Part shown: piece after piece, positions 54,668 through 63,395 of the stretch
How positions within the stretch are numbered: the stretch's first letter is position 1
Layout of the letters: each line of letters opens with the position of its first letter
NCBI RefSeq assembly: GCF_000425125.1
Contig: NZ_AULE01000024.1
Coordinates: 124,001-188,000, forward strand
From: Paenibacillus taiwanensis DSM 18679
GTDB taxonomy: Bacteria; Bacillota; Bacilli; Paenibacillales; Paenibacillaceae
Reading direction: 5' to 3'
DNA: 64,000 nucleotides
Translations under genes and position numbers: made by a program
Notes under the pieces: model-generated
Databases searched by the model: none
Told to the model about the DNA's origin: nothing
What the model saw: the letters and a program-made list of their open reading frames with translations, nothing else

Positions 54668-56089
54668 ATGACCAAACAAGTGGATGTCGCCATATTAGGT
54701 GGCGGTACAGGTGGTTACATTGCAGCAATTGCTGCTGCACAGGCTGGGCATCAAGTGGTTGTTGTGGAACGAGACCGTCTTGGAGGGACGTGCCTGCATC
54801 GAGGGTGCATACCAAGTAAGGCGCTGCTTCGTAGTGCAGAAGTATACGCGCAAGCACGTGAGAGTGAACGATTTGGTATACATATGGAAGGCATAACCTA
54901 TAACTTTGAGCGTGTACAATCACGCAAACAAGAAATCGTAGACCAGCTTCATCGTGGTGTTCAATACTTAATGAAGAAACATCATATTGAAGTGATTTAT
55001 GGAAATGGCCGTGTGATGGGCCCTTCTATTTTCTCACCGCAGAGCGGATCAGTAGCGGTTGAATTGGAAGAAGGCGAGTCGGTTACAATCGTTCCCAAAT
55101 ACCTCATCATTGCTACGGGTTCACGGCCGCGTATTTTGCCAGGATTGGAGCCTGACGGCAACGCTGTTGCAACGAGTGACGAAGCATTGGAATGGAGCAG
55201 CTTGCCTCAAAGCGTTGCGATCGTGGGCGGCGGCGTAATTGGCGTGGAATGGGCCTCTCTGCTAGTTGACTTTGGTGTGGACGTAACCGTAATTGAAGCA
55301 GGACCGCGTCTATTGCCAACAGAGGATAAGGAAGTATCCAAAGAGATGGAACGTTTGTTGAAGAAACGTGGGGTTCGTATTCATACTAACACTACTGTAG
55401 GTCATGACGGTGTTCTGAAAGCGGATGATTGCGTACAATTGTTGCTCAACAAAAAGGACGAGCCGATCTCCCTAACAGTGGAACGAGTGCTTGTATCGGT
55501 CGGGCGTCAAGCTAACGTTGAACATATAGGGTTAGAAAATACGAATGTTCGTATTGAGAATGGTTTTATTAAAGTGAATGAATGGATGCAGACACAGGAG
55601 CCTCACATTTATGCAATAGGTGACTGTATTGGCGGTTTGCAACTAGCACATGCTGCTTCTGCTGAAGGACTTGCAGCTGTGAAACATTTCAGCGGTGAAT
55701 TTCAATCGCCATTATCTGAACATACGATTCCCAAATGTATCTATTCGCGGCCGGAAGCCGCGTCGATCGGAATGACGGAAGAACAGGCGCGAGAAGCAGG
55801 GCTTGACGTTGTGACAGGGAAAATTCCTTTTAAAGCGATTGGCAAAGCTATCGTGCAGGGAGAAACTGATGGATTTGTAAAAGTTGTCATTAACAGCCTG
55901 ACGCAGGATCTGGTAGGCGTACATATTGTAGGGCCGCACGCGACAGAACTGATAGGTGAAGCTTCACTTGCACAATTGCTCGATGCCTCGCCTTGGGAGC
56001 TGGGACAAGTGATACATGCCCATCCATCGTTGTCCGAAATTATGAGCGAAGCCATGCTTGCTGCCGAAAATAAGTCTTTAGTGATGTAA
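54668..56089 (+). CDS. lpdV: Dihydrolipoyl dehydrogenase (E3), branched-chain 2-oxo acid dehydrogenase
   Basis: Flavoprotein that reoxidises the lipoyl group of the E2 subunit, passing electrons to NAD. The 473-residue product has the FAD motif AILGGGTGGYIAAIAAAQAG, the redox disulfide GGTCLHRGCIPSK, the NAD motif VAIVGGGVIGVEWASLL and the C-terminal active base in VIHAHPSLSE. The ATG at 54668 gives MTKQVDVAILGGG; the upstream frame from 54611 runs through the ribosome-site region. It begins the bkd gene set, 278 bases before bkdAA, a gap that carries a TATAAT at 56172-56177 and a long ATAAGCT/AGCTTAT inverted repeat. Confidence 0.93.
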   Translation: MTKQVDVAILGGGTGGYIAAIAAAQAGHQVVVVERDRLGGTCLHRGCIPSKALLRSAEVYAQARESERFGIHMEGITYNFERVQSRKQEIVDQLHRGVQYLMKKHHIEVIYGNGRVMGPSIFSPQSGSVAVELEEGESVTIVPKYLIIATGSRPRILPGLEPDGNAVATSDEALEWSSLPQSVAIVGGGVIGVEWASLLVDFGVDVTVIEAGPRLLPTEDKEVSKEMERLLKKRGVRIHTNTTVGHDGVLKADDCVQLLLNKKDEPISLTVERVLVSVGRQANVEHIGLENTNVRIENGFIKVNEWMQTQEPHIYAIGDCIGGLQLAHAASAEGLAAVKHFSGEFQSPLSEHTIPKCIYSRPEAASIGMTEEQAREAGLDVVTGKIPFKAIGKAIVQGETDGFVKVVINSLTQDLVGVHIVGPHATELIGEASLAQLLDASPWELGQVIHAHPSLSEIMSEAMLAAENKSLVM

Positions 56090-56367
56090 GGTAAAGGATA
56101 GTAACAGATCGGTGAAAACAGGCTTCGTTGGTTGTGTGAGGAATGAAGTTTTCTTTTTTAAAATGTCGGAGTATAATGGATTTAGGCTCAAGTCTTAGTA
56201 CCTGGTATTAGTTCCAGCCATAAGTACAACAAGATGCTGTATAAGCTGGGCTATTTTAGCTGTGGTTGCATGAGCTTATCATATCCAGAAAGAGAGCCCT
56301 GTTAATTCTAGTTTCGGCTAGCAAGGGAATAATAAAGCTACGGCTTGAATAAAGGGAGGAATACTCC

Positions 56368-57396
56368 ATGACACCAGAAACTTCGGTTCGTCAACAAACG
56401 AAGCATGAACAGGTTGGTCTAACGGATGCGCAGGCAGTTGAGATGTACAAGATGATGCTGCTTGCACGCAAATTTGATGAGCGTGGCATTTTGTTGCAGC
56501 GCTCGGGCAAGATTACGTTTCACATATCAGGTATAGGTCAAGAAACGGCTCAAGTCGCTTCCGCTTTTGCGCTTGATCGCGAGCGTGACTACTATTTGCC
56601 TTATTACAGAGATTATGGATTTGTGCTCTCCGTTGGTCTTACGGTTAAAGATTTGCTGCTGGCCTCTTTTGCGAAAGCAGAAGATATTAGCAGTGGTGGT
56701 CGCCAGATGCCAGCGCACTTTGGTGCGAAGCGTCACCGCATCGTCACGAGTTCAAGTCCCGTAACGACACAAGTGCCACACGCTGTAGGCATTGCACTGG
56801 CAGCTAAAATGCGCAAGCAGGATATCGTTTCGTTTGTTACTTTTGGAGAAGGCTCAAGCAATCAGGGTGATTTCCATGAAGGCTGTAACTTTGCAGGCGT
56901 GCATAAATTGCCTGTCATTATTATGTGTGAGAACAATCAATATGCCATATCTGTACCGTTCTCCAAACAATCGGCTGGACAGATTAGTGACCGCGCCATT
57001 GGTTACGGGTTCCCAGGGGTGCAAGTAGACGGAACGGACCCATTAGAAGTGTACCGTGTCGTCAAGGAAGCTCGTGCCCGAGCGGTACGTGGAGAAGGAC
57101 CTACATTAATTGAAGCAATGATGTATCGAATTGCTCCGCACTCTACATCAGACAATGACTTGGCTTACCGCTCAAAGGAAGAAGTGGATTTACATCGCGA
57201 GCGTGACGGCTTGCCTCGTTATCGTCAGTATTTGATCGAATGCGGCTTGTGGTCGGAAGAGCAGGATGCTGCACTCGTGAAGGAACTGCAAGCTCATATC
57301 AATGAGGCGACAAAATATGCCGAAGAAGCACCTTATCCGCAGCCGGAGGATACGTACACACATGTGTATGCACAGTCAGAGGAGGGTCGCAGCTAA
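56368..57396 (+). CDS. bkdAA: Branched-chain 2-oxo acid dehydrogenase E1 alpha
   Basis: Thiamine-diphosphate-binding alpha chain of the E1 decarboxylase that produces branched acyl-CoA primers from valine, leucine and isoleucine keto acids. The 342-residue product has GKITFHISGIGQETAQVASAFAL, YRDYGFVLSVG, the ThDP motif GEGSSNQGDFHEGCNFAGVHKLPVIIMCENN and RIAPHSTSDND with the phosphorylation-loop-like region. AAGGGAGGAA precedes the ATG. It shares its stop with the start of bkdAB (TAATG), so the two chains are coupled. Confidence 0.95.
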   Translation: MTPETSVRQQTKHEQVGLTDAQAVEMYKMMLLARKFDERGILLQRSGKITFHISGIGQETAQVASAFALDRERDYYLPYYRDYGFVLSVGLTVKDLLLASFAKAEDISSGGRQMPAHFGAKRHRIVTSSSPVTTQVPHAVGIALAAKMRKQDIVSFVTFGEGSSNQGDFHEGCNFAGVHKLPVIIMCENNQYAISVPFSKQSAGQISDRAIGYGFPGVQVDGTDPLEVYRVVKEARARAVRGEGPTLIEAMMYRIAPHSTSDNDLAYRSKEEVDLHRERDGLPRYRQYLIECGLWSEEQDAALVKELQAHINEATKYAEEAPYPQPEDTYTHVYAQSEEGRS

Positions 57397-58379
57397 TGGC
57401 AGTTATAGAATATATTGATGCCATTCGATTGGCAATGAAAGAAGAAATGGAACGCGACGAAGAAGTGTTTGTACTGGGTGAGGATGTGGGCCTGAAAGGC
57501 GGCGTGTTTACGACGACAAAAGGCTTGTATGAACAATTTGGCGAGCAGCGTGCTATCGATACGCCGCTCGCGGAGTCTGCCATTGCAGGCGTGGCGATAG
57601 GTGCAGCTATGGTAGGCATGAAGCCAATTGCCGAAATGCAATACTCAGACTTTATGTTCCCGGCTGCGAACCAGATTATAAGCGAAGCGGCCAAAATCCG
57701 TTACCGTTCAAATAACGATTGGAGCTGTCCGGTCGTAATTCGTGCGCCAATTGGTGGCGGTATATTTGGCGGTCTATATCATTCACAGTGTCCGGAGTCT
57801 GTATTTTTTGGTACGCCAGGTCTCAAAATTGTCGCGCCATTTACAGCTTATGATGCTAAAGGGCTGCTCAAGGCGGCGGTACGTGACCCTGACCCGGTCA
57901 TTTTCTTTGAACACAAGAAATGTTACCGTATGATTTCAGGCGAGGTACCAGAGACGGATTACGTCGTTCCAATCGGGAAAGCGAATGTGCTCCGAGAAGG
58001 AACGGATATTACAGTTATCGGATATAGTTTGCCGCTTCATTTTGCTTTAGAAGCAGCGGAGGAGCTGGCGAAGGAAGGCATTAGCGCTCATATTCTCGAT
58101 CTTCGTACCATTCAGCCGCTTGACCGCGAATCCATCTTAGAAGCTGTAGCCAAGACAGGAAAAGTTCTGATTATTCATGAAGATAACAAGACGGGCGGTG
58201 TAGGAGCAGAAGTAGCTGCCATTATCGCTGAGGAGCTCTTGTTTGAGCTTGATGCACCAATTATGCGCCTTTGTGGTCCTGACGTTCCTGCGATGCCGAT
58301 CAGTCCCCCGCTTGAGCGTACCTTTATGCTTAACAAAGATAAAGTGAAAGCAGCGATGCATCAGCTCGCGATATTCTAG
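57396..58379 (+). CDS. bkdAB: Branched-chain 2-oxo acid dehydrogenase E1 beta
   Basis: Beta chain of E1, 327 residues. Features are GEDVGLKGGVFTTTKGLYEQFGEQRAIDTPLAESAIAGVAIGAAM at the N-terminus, the active-site histidine region YHSQCPESVFFGTPGLKIVAP, and a transketolase C-terminal domain (VLIIHEDNKTGGVGAEVAA). It forms an alpha2-beta2 enzyme with the preceding gene and starts on the last base of that gene's stop codon. Confidence 0.95.
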   Translation: MAVIEYIDAIRLAMKEEMERDEEVFVLGEDVGLKGGVFTTTKGLYEQFGEQRAIDTPLAESAIAGVAIGAAMVGMKPIAEMQYSDFMFPAANQIISEAAKIRYRSNNDWSCPVVIRAPIGGGIFGGLYHSQCPESVFFGTPGLKIVAPFTAYDAKGLLKAAVRDPDPVIFFEHKKCYRMISGEVPETDYVVPIGKANVLREGTDITVIGYSLPLHFALEAAEELAKEGISAHILDLRTIQPLDRESILEAVAKTGKVLIIHEDNKTGGVGAEVAAIIAEELLFELDAPIMRLCGPDVPAMPISPPLERTFMLNKDKVKAAMHQLAIF

Positions 58380-58427
58380 TTCGGGTGTATGCTTGCCTGT
58401 ATAACACAGCAATAACGATGCGTAGCG

Positions 58428-58452
58428 GCGGTACGGGTAGTTCCCGTACCGC
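58428..58452 (+). other. Perfect GC-rich hairpin between bkdAB and bkdB
   Basis: GCGGTACGGG (58428-58437) pairs perfectly with CCCGTACCGC (58443-58452) around a 5-base loop, with no T run. It lies inside an operon, so it may protect or process the message rather than end it. Confidence 0.6.
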
Positions 58453-58477
58453 GCGTTAGCGATAGGAGTGAATGTGG

Positions 58478-59911
58478 ATGTCCGGAAACGGAATGGGGAA
58501 GGATGTAGTCATGCCGCAGCTTGCGGAATCGTTAGTATCGGCTACAATCGGCAAATGGTTAAAGCAGCCAGGAGAAGCAATCGAGGCCTACGAACCGATA
58601 TGTGAGGTTATTACGGACAAGGTGATGGCTGAAATTCCCGCTACTGAAGCGGGGATTATGCGGGAAATTATAGCTCAGGAAGGTGAGACCGTTCAAGTTG
58701 GAGCGGTTATTTGTCGTATGGATTACGGCGTAGATGAGGTCGTAAGTACAACCGCTGCTGTTCGTGATGAGCGACCAGCTTCTGGTGTGTCCGAGCCAGC
58801 AGTGCCTGCTCAAGGACAAGAGATGCGTAACCGGTACTCTCCGGCTGTGCAGCGCCTTGCTCAAGAACATGGCATTCAGTTAAACGATGTGCCTGGGACT
58901 GGACTTGGCGGGCGTATTACACGTAAAGATGTAATCCAGTTTGTTGAAAATCAGCAAGCGGTTGCGGTATCTGTGCCGGCTGTTTCAGCTGCTGCGTTCG
59001 CTCAGCCAAGCAACTTGGGGGCAGAGCAGGGCACGCGTGGGTCTACAGTCAATACGGACTCAGCACAGCAGCCACCAGTCGCTCAACCATCGGCAGCAGC
59101 ACAGGTGACTCCAAGCAGCAATGTGCATAATGGACCTGTTCGTACGACGGGAATACATCTTTCTGAAAATCCTCGTCTGCCAACGATTGAGATTGATAAT
59201 GGTCAATCAGGCCGCGGCGAGTATTTGATTGACGTCACACCGATTCGTAGTACGATTGCTCGTAATATGAGACAAAGCGTATCGGAGATACCTCATGCAT
59301 GGACGATGATTGAGGTCGATGTGACCAATCTGGTCCAGCTTCGAAATAAATTAAAAAATGAATTTATGCGTAATGAGGGCATTAACTTAACCTACTTGGC
59401 TTTTGTGCTTAAAGCTGTTGTGAATGCCATTAAGGATTATCCGATCATGAACTCGGTTTGGGCCGTAGATAAAATTATCGTGAAGCGGGACATTAATATT
59501 TCACTTGCGGTAGGTACGGAAGATTCCGTCATCACGCCGGTTATTAAGAAAGCTGATCAGAAAAATATTGCCGGCTTGGCACGTGAAGTGGAAGAGCTAG
59601 CCCGTAAGACGCGTGAAGGTAAGCTTAAGCTTGATGATTTGCAAGGAGGAACCTTTACGATTAACAATACGGGGTCGTTTGGTTCAATTTCTTCTTACCC
59701 GATTATCAACTACCCGCAGGCAGCGATTCTTACGTTTGAATCTATTGTCAAGAAACCGGTCGTTATTAATGATATGATTGCTGTTCGTTCGATGGCTAAC
59801 ATGTGTATGTCATTAGACCATCGTATTTTAGACGGTGTAATTTGCGGACGTTTCTTGCAGCGTGTGAAAGAAAACCTGGAAGGGTTTGATCTTGAAACGA
59901 AAGTTTATTAA
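58478..59911 (+). CDS. bkdB: Branched-chain 2-oxo acid dehydrogenase E2 (lipoamide acyltransferase)
   Basis: Core subunit of the complex, 477 residues. The lipoyl domain (residues 7-85) carries lysine 48 in EVITDKVMAEI. A peripheral subunit-binding domain (about residues 114-150, RYSPAVQRLAQEHG ending in GGRITRKDV) follows, then a long Ala/Pro/Gln/Ser linker and the acyltransferase domain with SLDHRILDG holding the catalytic histidine and aspartate. The second ATG (58478) is 9 bases after GGAG; the first (58472) is too close. lipB, which can supply octanoate for lipoylation, follows 61 bases on. Confidence 0.95.
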   Translation: MSGNGMGKDVVMPQLAESLVSATIGKWLKQPGEAIEAYEPICEVITDKVMAEIPATEAGIMREIIAQEGETVQVGAVICRMDYGVDEVVSTTAAVRDERPASGVSEPAVPAQGQEMRNRYSPAVQRLAQEHGIQLNDVPGTGLGGRITRKDVIQFVENQQAVAVSVPAVSAAAFAQPSNLGAEQGTRGSTVNTDSAQQPPVAQPSAAAQVTPSSNVHNGPVRTTGIHLSENPRLPTIEIDNGQSGRGEYLIDVTPIRSTIARNMRQSVSEIPHAWTMIEVDVTNLVQLRNKLKNEFMRNEGINLTYLAFVLKAVVNAIKDYPIMNSVWAVDKIIVKRDINISLAVGTEDSVITPVIKKADQKNIAGLAREVEELARKTREGKLKLDDLQGGTFTINNTGSFGSISSYPIINYPQAAILTFESIVKKPVVINDMIAVRSMANMCMSLDHRILDGVICGRFLQRVKENLEGFDLETKVY

Positions 59912-59972
59912 TGGCATGCTATACAGTGGAGCATGAGGATGTCAGATAGATAGAAAGAAAGTGTGAGCGGCT

Positions 59973-60719
59973 ATGGATGAACAGCAGGTACAATCAGTTG
60001 GAACTGATGGCAATGAACTAAAGCAGCTTGTCGTACATACGTTTGACAGGCTGGACTATAAGCAGGCTTGGGATATGCAGAAGCAAGTGGTGCGTGCGGT
60101 GGATGAGGGGACACGTTCAGATACATTGTTCCTGTTGGAGCATCCGCCTACCTATACGATTGGTTCACAGCGTCACCCTGAGCATCTGCTGCTGTCGCCT
60201 GAACAGTTAAAGCAGCGTGGCATTCAAGTGTATGAGATTGACCGCGGCGGTGATATTACTTATCACGGGCCTGGACAATTGGTAGGTTATCCGATACTGC
60301 TGTTGGATGGTCAGCGGCTTGACTTGCATGGCTACTTACGTAATCTGGAAGAAGTCATTATCCGCTACTTAGCGTCATTTGGTCTCTTGGGCAGTCGTAA
60401 GCCAGAGTTTACAGGTGTCTGGGTCGGAGAAACGAAGATCGCAGCTATTGGCGTTAAGTTTAACAAGTGCCGCCGTCATCGTGGTTTTGTAACGAGTCAT
60501 GGGTTTGCTTTTAATATTAAAAGTGGGATTCAGTATGAGGGATTTACCGGAATTGTACCTTGTGGCATTCAACAATATGGCGTTACCTCGCTGGAAGATG
60601 TAACCGGTCAGACGTTTACGGTGCAACAAGTGGGTGCGCAATTGTTGCCTTACTTCGTTGAAGTATTTGGGTATGATCAGGCCGTTAATGAGACTTGGTC
60701 TGAGTTAGCACTTAGTTAG
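59973..60719 (+). CDS. lipB: Octanoyl-[acyl carrier protein]:protein octanoyltransferase LipB
   Basis: Transfers octanoate from acyl carrier protein to lipoyl domains, the first step of lipoate assembly. The 248-residue product has LFLLEHPPTYTIGSQRHPEH, the diagnostic IDRGGDITYHGPGQLVGYPI, KIAAIGVKF with the conserved lysine, HGFAFNI and the cysteine of PCGIQQYGVTSL. B. subtilis lacks this LipB type and uses LipM and LipL, so its presence points away from Bacillus proper. Placement right behind bkdB makes sense because the E2 subunit needs lipoyl groups. The ribosome site is weak. Confidence 0.93.
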   Translation: MDEQQVQSVGTDGNELKQLVVHTFDRLDYKQAWDMQKQVVRAVDEGTRSDTLFLLEHPPTYTIGSQRHPEHLLLSPEQLKQRGIQVYEIDRGGDITYHGPGQLVGYPILLLDGQRLDLHGYLRNLEEVIIRYLASFGLLGSRKPEFTGVWVGETKIAAIGVKFNKCRRHRGFVTSHGFAFNIKSGIQYEGFTGIVPCGIQQYGVTSLEDVTGQTFTVQQVGAQLLPYFVEVFGYDQAVNETWSELALS

Positions 60720-60733
60720 CAGAACAGACGAAC

Positions 60734-60760
60734 ACGAGCCATGCTTTATGCATGGCTCGT
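60734..60760. terminator. Hairpin after lipB
   Basis: ACGAGCCATGC (60734-60744) pairs perfectly with GCATGGCTCGT (60750-60760) around a 5-base loop. No T run follows on the plus strand; it lies between convergent lipB and the small gene on the minus strand and may stop both. Confidence 0.65.
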
Positions 60761-60824
60761 CCGTCATTGTTGCGGTGGATATTCTATATCCGATACTTTA
60801 CTTGTAGTGGGGTTGACTGGCTGA

Positions 60825-60929
60825 TTAAAGTCCGTATAAGAAGGGTTCAACCAGTACGAACAAGGTAGAAGCTACCATGGCGATAAGCATAAGATAAACT
60901 ATGATGCGGAACCAGCGCTTTTTATTCAT
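60825..60929 (-). CDS. prli42: Prli42-like stressosome-associated mini-protein
   Basis: A 34-codon gene below most size cutoffs. It encodes MNKKRWFRIIVYLMLIAMVA followed by STLFVLVEPFLYGL, a short basic N-terminus and one membrane segment. This matches the pattern of Prli42, the Listeria/Bacillales membrane peptide that ties the stressosome to the membrane (basic KK motif followed by VYLMLIAMV-like helix). AAGGAGTG lies about 10 bases before the ATG. No stressosome gene is in the window, so the role is inferred from sequence only. Confidence 0.7.
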   Translation of the reverse strand: MNKKRWFRIIVYLMLIAMVASTLFVLVEPFLYGL

Positions 60930-61008
60930 GGATGTAAGGCACTCCTTTCTCGTACAGAACGTTCATTAATTCTATTCTAACGAAATTCAAGTCAGGAGGA
61001 AAGTCAAT

Positions 61009-62139
61009 ATGGTACAGCAGCAGCGTTTAATCCAACATTTTTTGCAATTGATTCAGGTAGACAGTGAGACGAAATACGAGCGGAACATTTGTGATCTATT
61101 AAAAAAGCAGTTCAGTGAGCTGGGCCTGGAAGTGGTGGAGGACGATACGACAGCAGCGACGGGGCACGGCGCTGGCAACTTGATTGTCACTTGGCCGGCA
61201 TCAACTGGACAAGAACAAACGAAGCGCTTATTTTTTACTTCTCATATGGACACTGTTACGCCAGGCAAAGGAATTAAGCCGATTGTAGATGAGGATGGCA
61301 TGATTCATAGCGATGGCACAACCATTTTGGGATCAGATGATAAGGCAGGGCTCGCAGCGATGTTTGAAGCGATTCGTGTCATTCAAGAAAATGACATCCC
61401 GCACGGGCAAATCCAATTCGTTATTACGGTTGGCGAGGAATCGGGACTTCAGGGTGCACGCGCGATGGATGCCAGCTATTTGCAAGCAGATCTTGGTTAT
61501 GCGCTTGATTCCAATGGAGAAGTTGGATCGATTGCCGTTGCGGCACCTGCCCAAGCGAAAATCCAGATGGAGATTTACGGCAAGTCCGCTCATGCAGGTG
61601 TAAATCCTGAAGACGGAATTAGTGCTATTCAAGTTGCTGGCAAAGCGATAGCTCGTATGTCGCTTGGCCGTATCGATCACGAAACGACAGCTAACATCGG
61701 TCGCTTTGAAGGTGGCGGTGCAACTAATATTGTGACAGATTATGTCAAGCTTGACGCGGAAGCACGCAGTATTGTGCAAGAAAAGGTGGAGCAACAGGTT
61801 GCTTCGATGAAAGAGGCGCTCGAATCGGCTGCTGCTGACTTTGGTGCACGAGCTGTTTTTGAGAGCAAGCTTATGTATCCTGGGTTTTACTTTGAAGAAG
61901 GGGATGAAGTGGTACAGCTTGCTGCACGTGCAATCGAAGGACTTGGTTTGAGCACACGAGTATTTCATTCCGGAGGCGGCAGTGATGCCAATATCTTTAA
62001 CGGTTTTGGCGTTCCGACGGTGAATTTGGCAGTTGGTTACTTGGATATTCATACGACCAAGGAAAGAATTCATAGTGATGATCTCGTGAAAACGGCTCAA
62101 TTGGTTGTGGCCATCATTAAAGAAGCAAGTAAATCGTAA
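61009..62139 (+). CDS. yqjE: M20-family peptidase, PepT/YqjE-like
   Basis: A 376-residue zinc peptidase of the M20 family, probably a tripeptidase or similar aminopeptidase in the cytoplasm. Metal and catalytic residues are seen in FFTSHMDTVTPG (His, Asp), ILGSDDKAGLAAM (bridging Asp), VGEESGLQGA (catalytic and metal Glu), YALDSNG and the C-terminal FHSGGGSDANIF (His-like region). The middle KSAHAGVNPEDGISAI is the dimerisation-domain signature. The neighbourhood (bkd genes, nudF) matches B. subtilis yqjE by memory. AGGAGGAAAG precedes the ATG. Confidence 0.9.
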   Translation: MVQQQRLIQHFLQLIQVDSETKYERNICDLLKKQFSELGLEVVEDDTTAATGHGAGNLIVTWPASTGQEQTKRLFFTSHMDTVTPGKGIKPIVDEDGMIHSDGTTILGSDDKAGLAAMFEAIRVIQENDIPHGQIQFVITVGEESGLQGARAMDASYLQADLGYALDSNGEVGSIAVAAPAQAKIQMEIYGKSAHAGVNPEDGISAIQVAGKAIARMSLGRIDHETTANIGRFEGGGATNIVTDYVKLDAEARSIVQEKVEQQVASMKEALESAAADFGARAVFESKLMYPGFYFEEGDEVVQLAARAIEGLGLSTRVFHSGGGSDANIFNGFGVPTVNLAVGYLDIHTTKERIHSDDLVKTAQLVVAIIKEASKS

Positions 62140-62208
62140 TCGTCCTTTATTTGACTTAACAAATATTTGACCTAACAAACACAAACTGTATTCGTTCGAA
62201 ATTAAAGA

Positions 62209-62243
62209 AAGCCGTCTGCTCTAATATGAAGAGGGGACGGCTT
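62209..62243. terminator. Terminator between yqjE and the MciZ-like gene
   Basis: AAGCCGTC (62209-62216) pairs with GACGGCTT (62236-62243), with A-rich and T-rich flanks, between convergent genes. It may act in both directions. Confidence 0.75.
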
Positions 62244-62284
62244 CTTAAACAACGATCTAGTTTTTACAATGGGAGCTGGCTTAT

Positions 62285-62485
62285 CTACACGGAACGTAGG
62301 CTAACCGGTGCTGATTGTGGTGCAGACGAACGAAGTTGATAATCGGTACAACTATATTGTAAGGCGTCCACCAGTCTGACATCTGTCCCCATCTTTAAGA
62401 GCAATCGTCGAAGTGCAGCTTGTATTTCAGTGCTTGTCCCGCTTAACCACAACTGCTGCTTATTATGACCCATTTTAATAGACAT
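62285..62485 (-). CDS. mciZ: MciZ-like inhibitor of FtsZ (mother cell), candidate
   Basis: A 66-residue protein whose core QLWLSGTSTEIQAALRRLLL resembles MciZ of B. subtilis (recalled core VVLVGKAWEIRAKLKEY), a small peptide that caps FtsZ filaments in the mother cell during sporulation. The matching pattern is a hydrophobic strand, a glycine turn, then a helix beginning E-I-x-A. The N-terminus is short and the C-terminal 25 residues are polar. The start at 62485 has GGAAG 8 bases upstream; the longer frame is an artefact. It is divergent from nudF, and in B. subtilis mciZ lies near nudF (memory). A weak sigma-E-like ATA-N16-CATA pair is visible on the minus strand at 62555-62585. Confidence 0.6.
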   Translation of the reverse strand: MSIKMGHNKQQLWLSGTSTEIQAALRRLLLKMGTDVRLVDALQYSCTDYQLRSSAPQSAPVSLRSV

Positions 62486-62660
62486 GTGAGGATCTTCCTT
62501 TCTGTAAAAGGCTGCTACAATGCTTGGTCGAGTCGGACAACTTTGCTTTGATATAATGAATATGTGCATCTCTTTACAGATATGCATGTAATAACAAAAA
62601 TGAACGTATGAAATAGAATGTTTCGTATACCTATGTGCAATTAAGAAGGGAGATAACAAG

Positions 62661-63242
62661 ATGAGCAAACATGATTCGAATTTTGCCGACAGCCCGTTGT
62701 TTGAGGAAGTGACGCTGGAGACCAAGTCAATATTTAAAGGTAACATCATTTCGTTGGAGGTAGATACCGTTACACTTCCAGACGGATCACAGGCAACCCG
62801 TGAAATTGTTAGGCATCCTGGTGCAGTCGCTGTGCTTGCAATTCAGGATGAGAAGATGGTTGTAGTGGAGCAATATCGGAAGCCGCTTGGCAAATCGCAA
62901 GTTGAAATTCCGGCTGGAAAGTTGGATGCAGGAGAGCGGCCAGAAGATGCGGCTAGACGTGAATTAGAAGAGGAAACAGGCTATAAGACGGAAACGCTTG
63001 TTCATTTAGGATCATTTTATACGTCACCAGGCTTTGCTGATGAGATTATTCATTTATATGCGGCTGAACAGTTGATTGCAGGTGAGATGCATACGGATGA
63101 GGATGAGTTTCTGGAAGTGAGTGCGCTAACACTAACGGAAGCTTATGACGCGATTAGAGCGGGACGGATTAGCGATGCCAAAACGATAAACGCAGTCTAC
63201 GCTTGGCAGCTCCGTCAATTGACAGGGAAATGGCCTGTTTAA
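62661..63242 (+). CDS. nudF: ADP-ribose pyrophosphatase (Nudix hydrolase) NudF
   Basis: Hydrolyses ADP-ribose to AMP and ribose 5-phosphate, limiting protein ADP-ribosylation. The 193-residue product has the Nudix box starting at GKLDAGERPEDAARREL and ending EEETGY, and the expected VVVEQYRKPLGKSQVEIPAG just before it. The start ATG at 62661 follows AAGGGAG. It is divergent from the MciZ-like gene. Confidence 0.95.
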   Translation: MSKHDSNFADSPLFEEVTLETKSIFKGNIISLEVDTVTLPDGSQATREIVRHPGAVAVLAIQDEKMVVVEQYRKPLGKSQVEIPAGKLDAGERPEDAARRELEEETGYKTETLVHLGSFYTSPGFADEIIHLYAAEQLIAGEMHTDEDEFLEVSALTLTEAYDAIRAGRISDAKTINAVYAWQLRQLTGKWPV

Positions 63243-63360
63243 TTGTGAATGTGAATTAACTAAGTGTATGAGTATATGAACGTATGAATTTGCTGGTACA
63301 TGAATGCGCAAATGCGCGGGTGTATGAATGAATAAACGAATAAATGCATAGATGAATATA
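63243..63360. repeat. Degenerate ATGAATG-rich low-complexity stretch
   Basis: The 153-base gap after nudF is filled with loose copies of TATGAATG, ATGAATA and AATGCGC (for example TGTATGAATGAATAAACGAA). A GCGCAAATGCGC palindrome lies near 63306. No gene or clean terminator is visible. Confidence 0.5.
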
Positions 63361-63395
63361 GGATTAAATTATAAAAATATTAGCAGGATGAGCAG

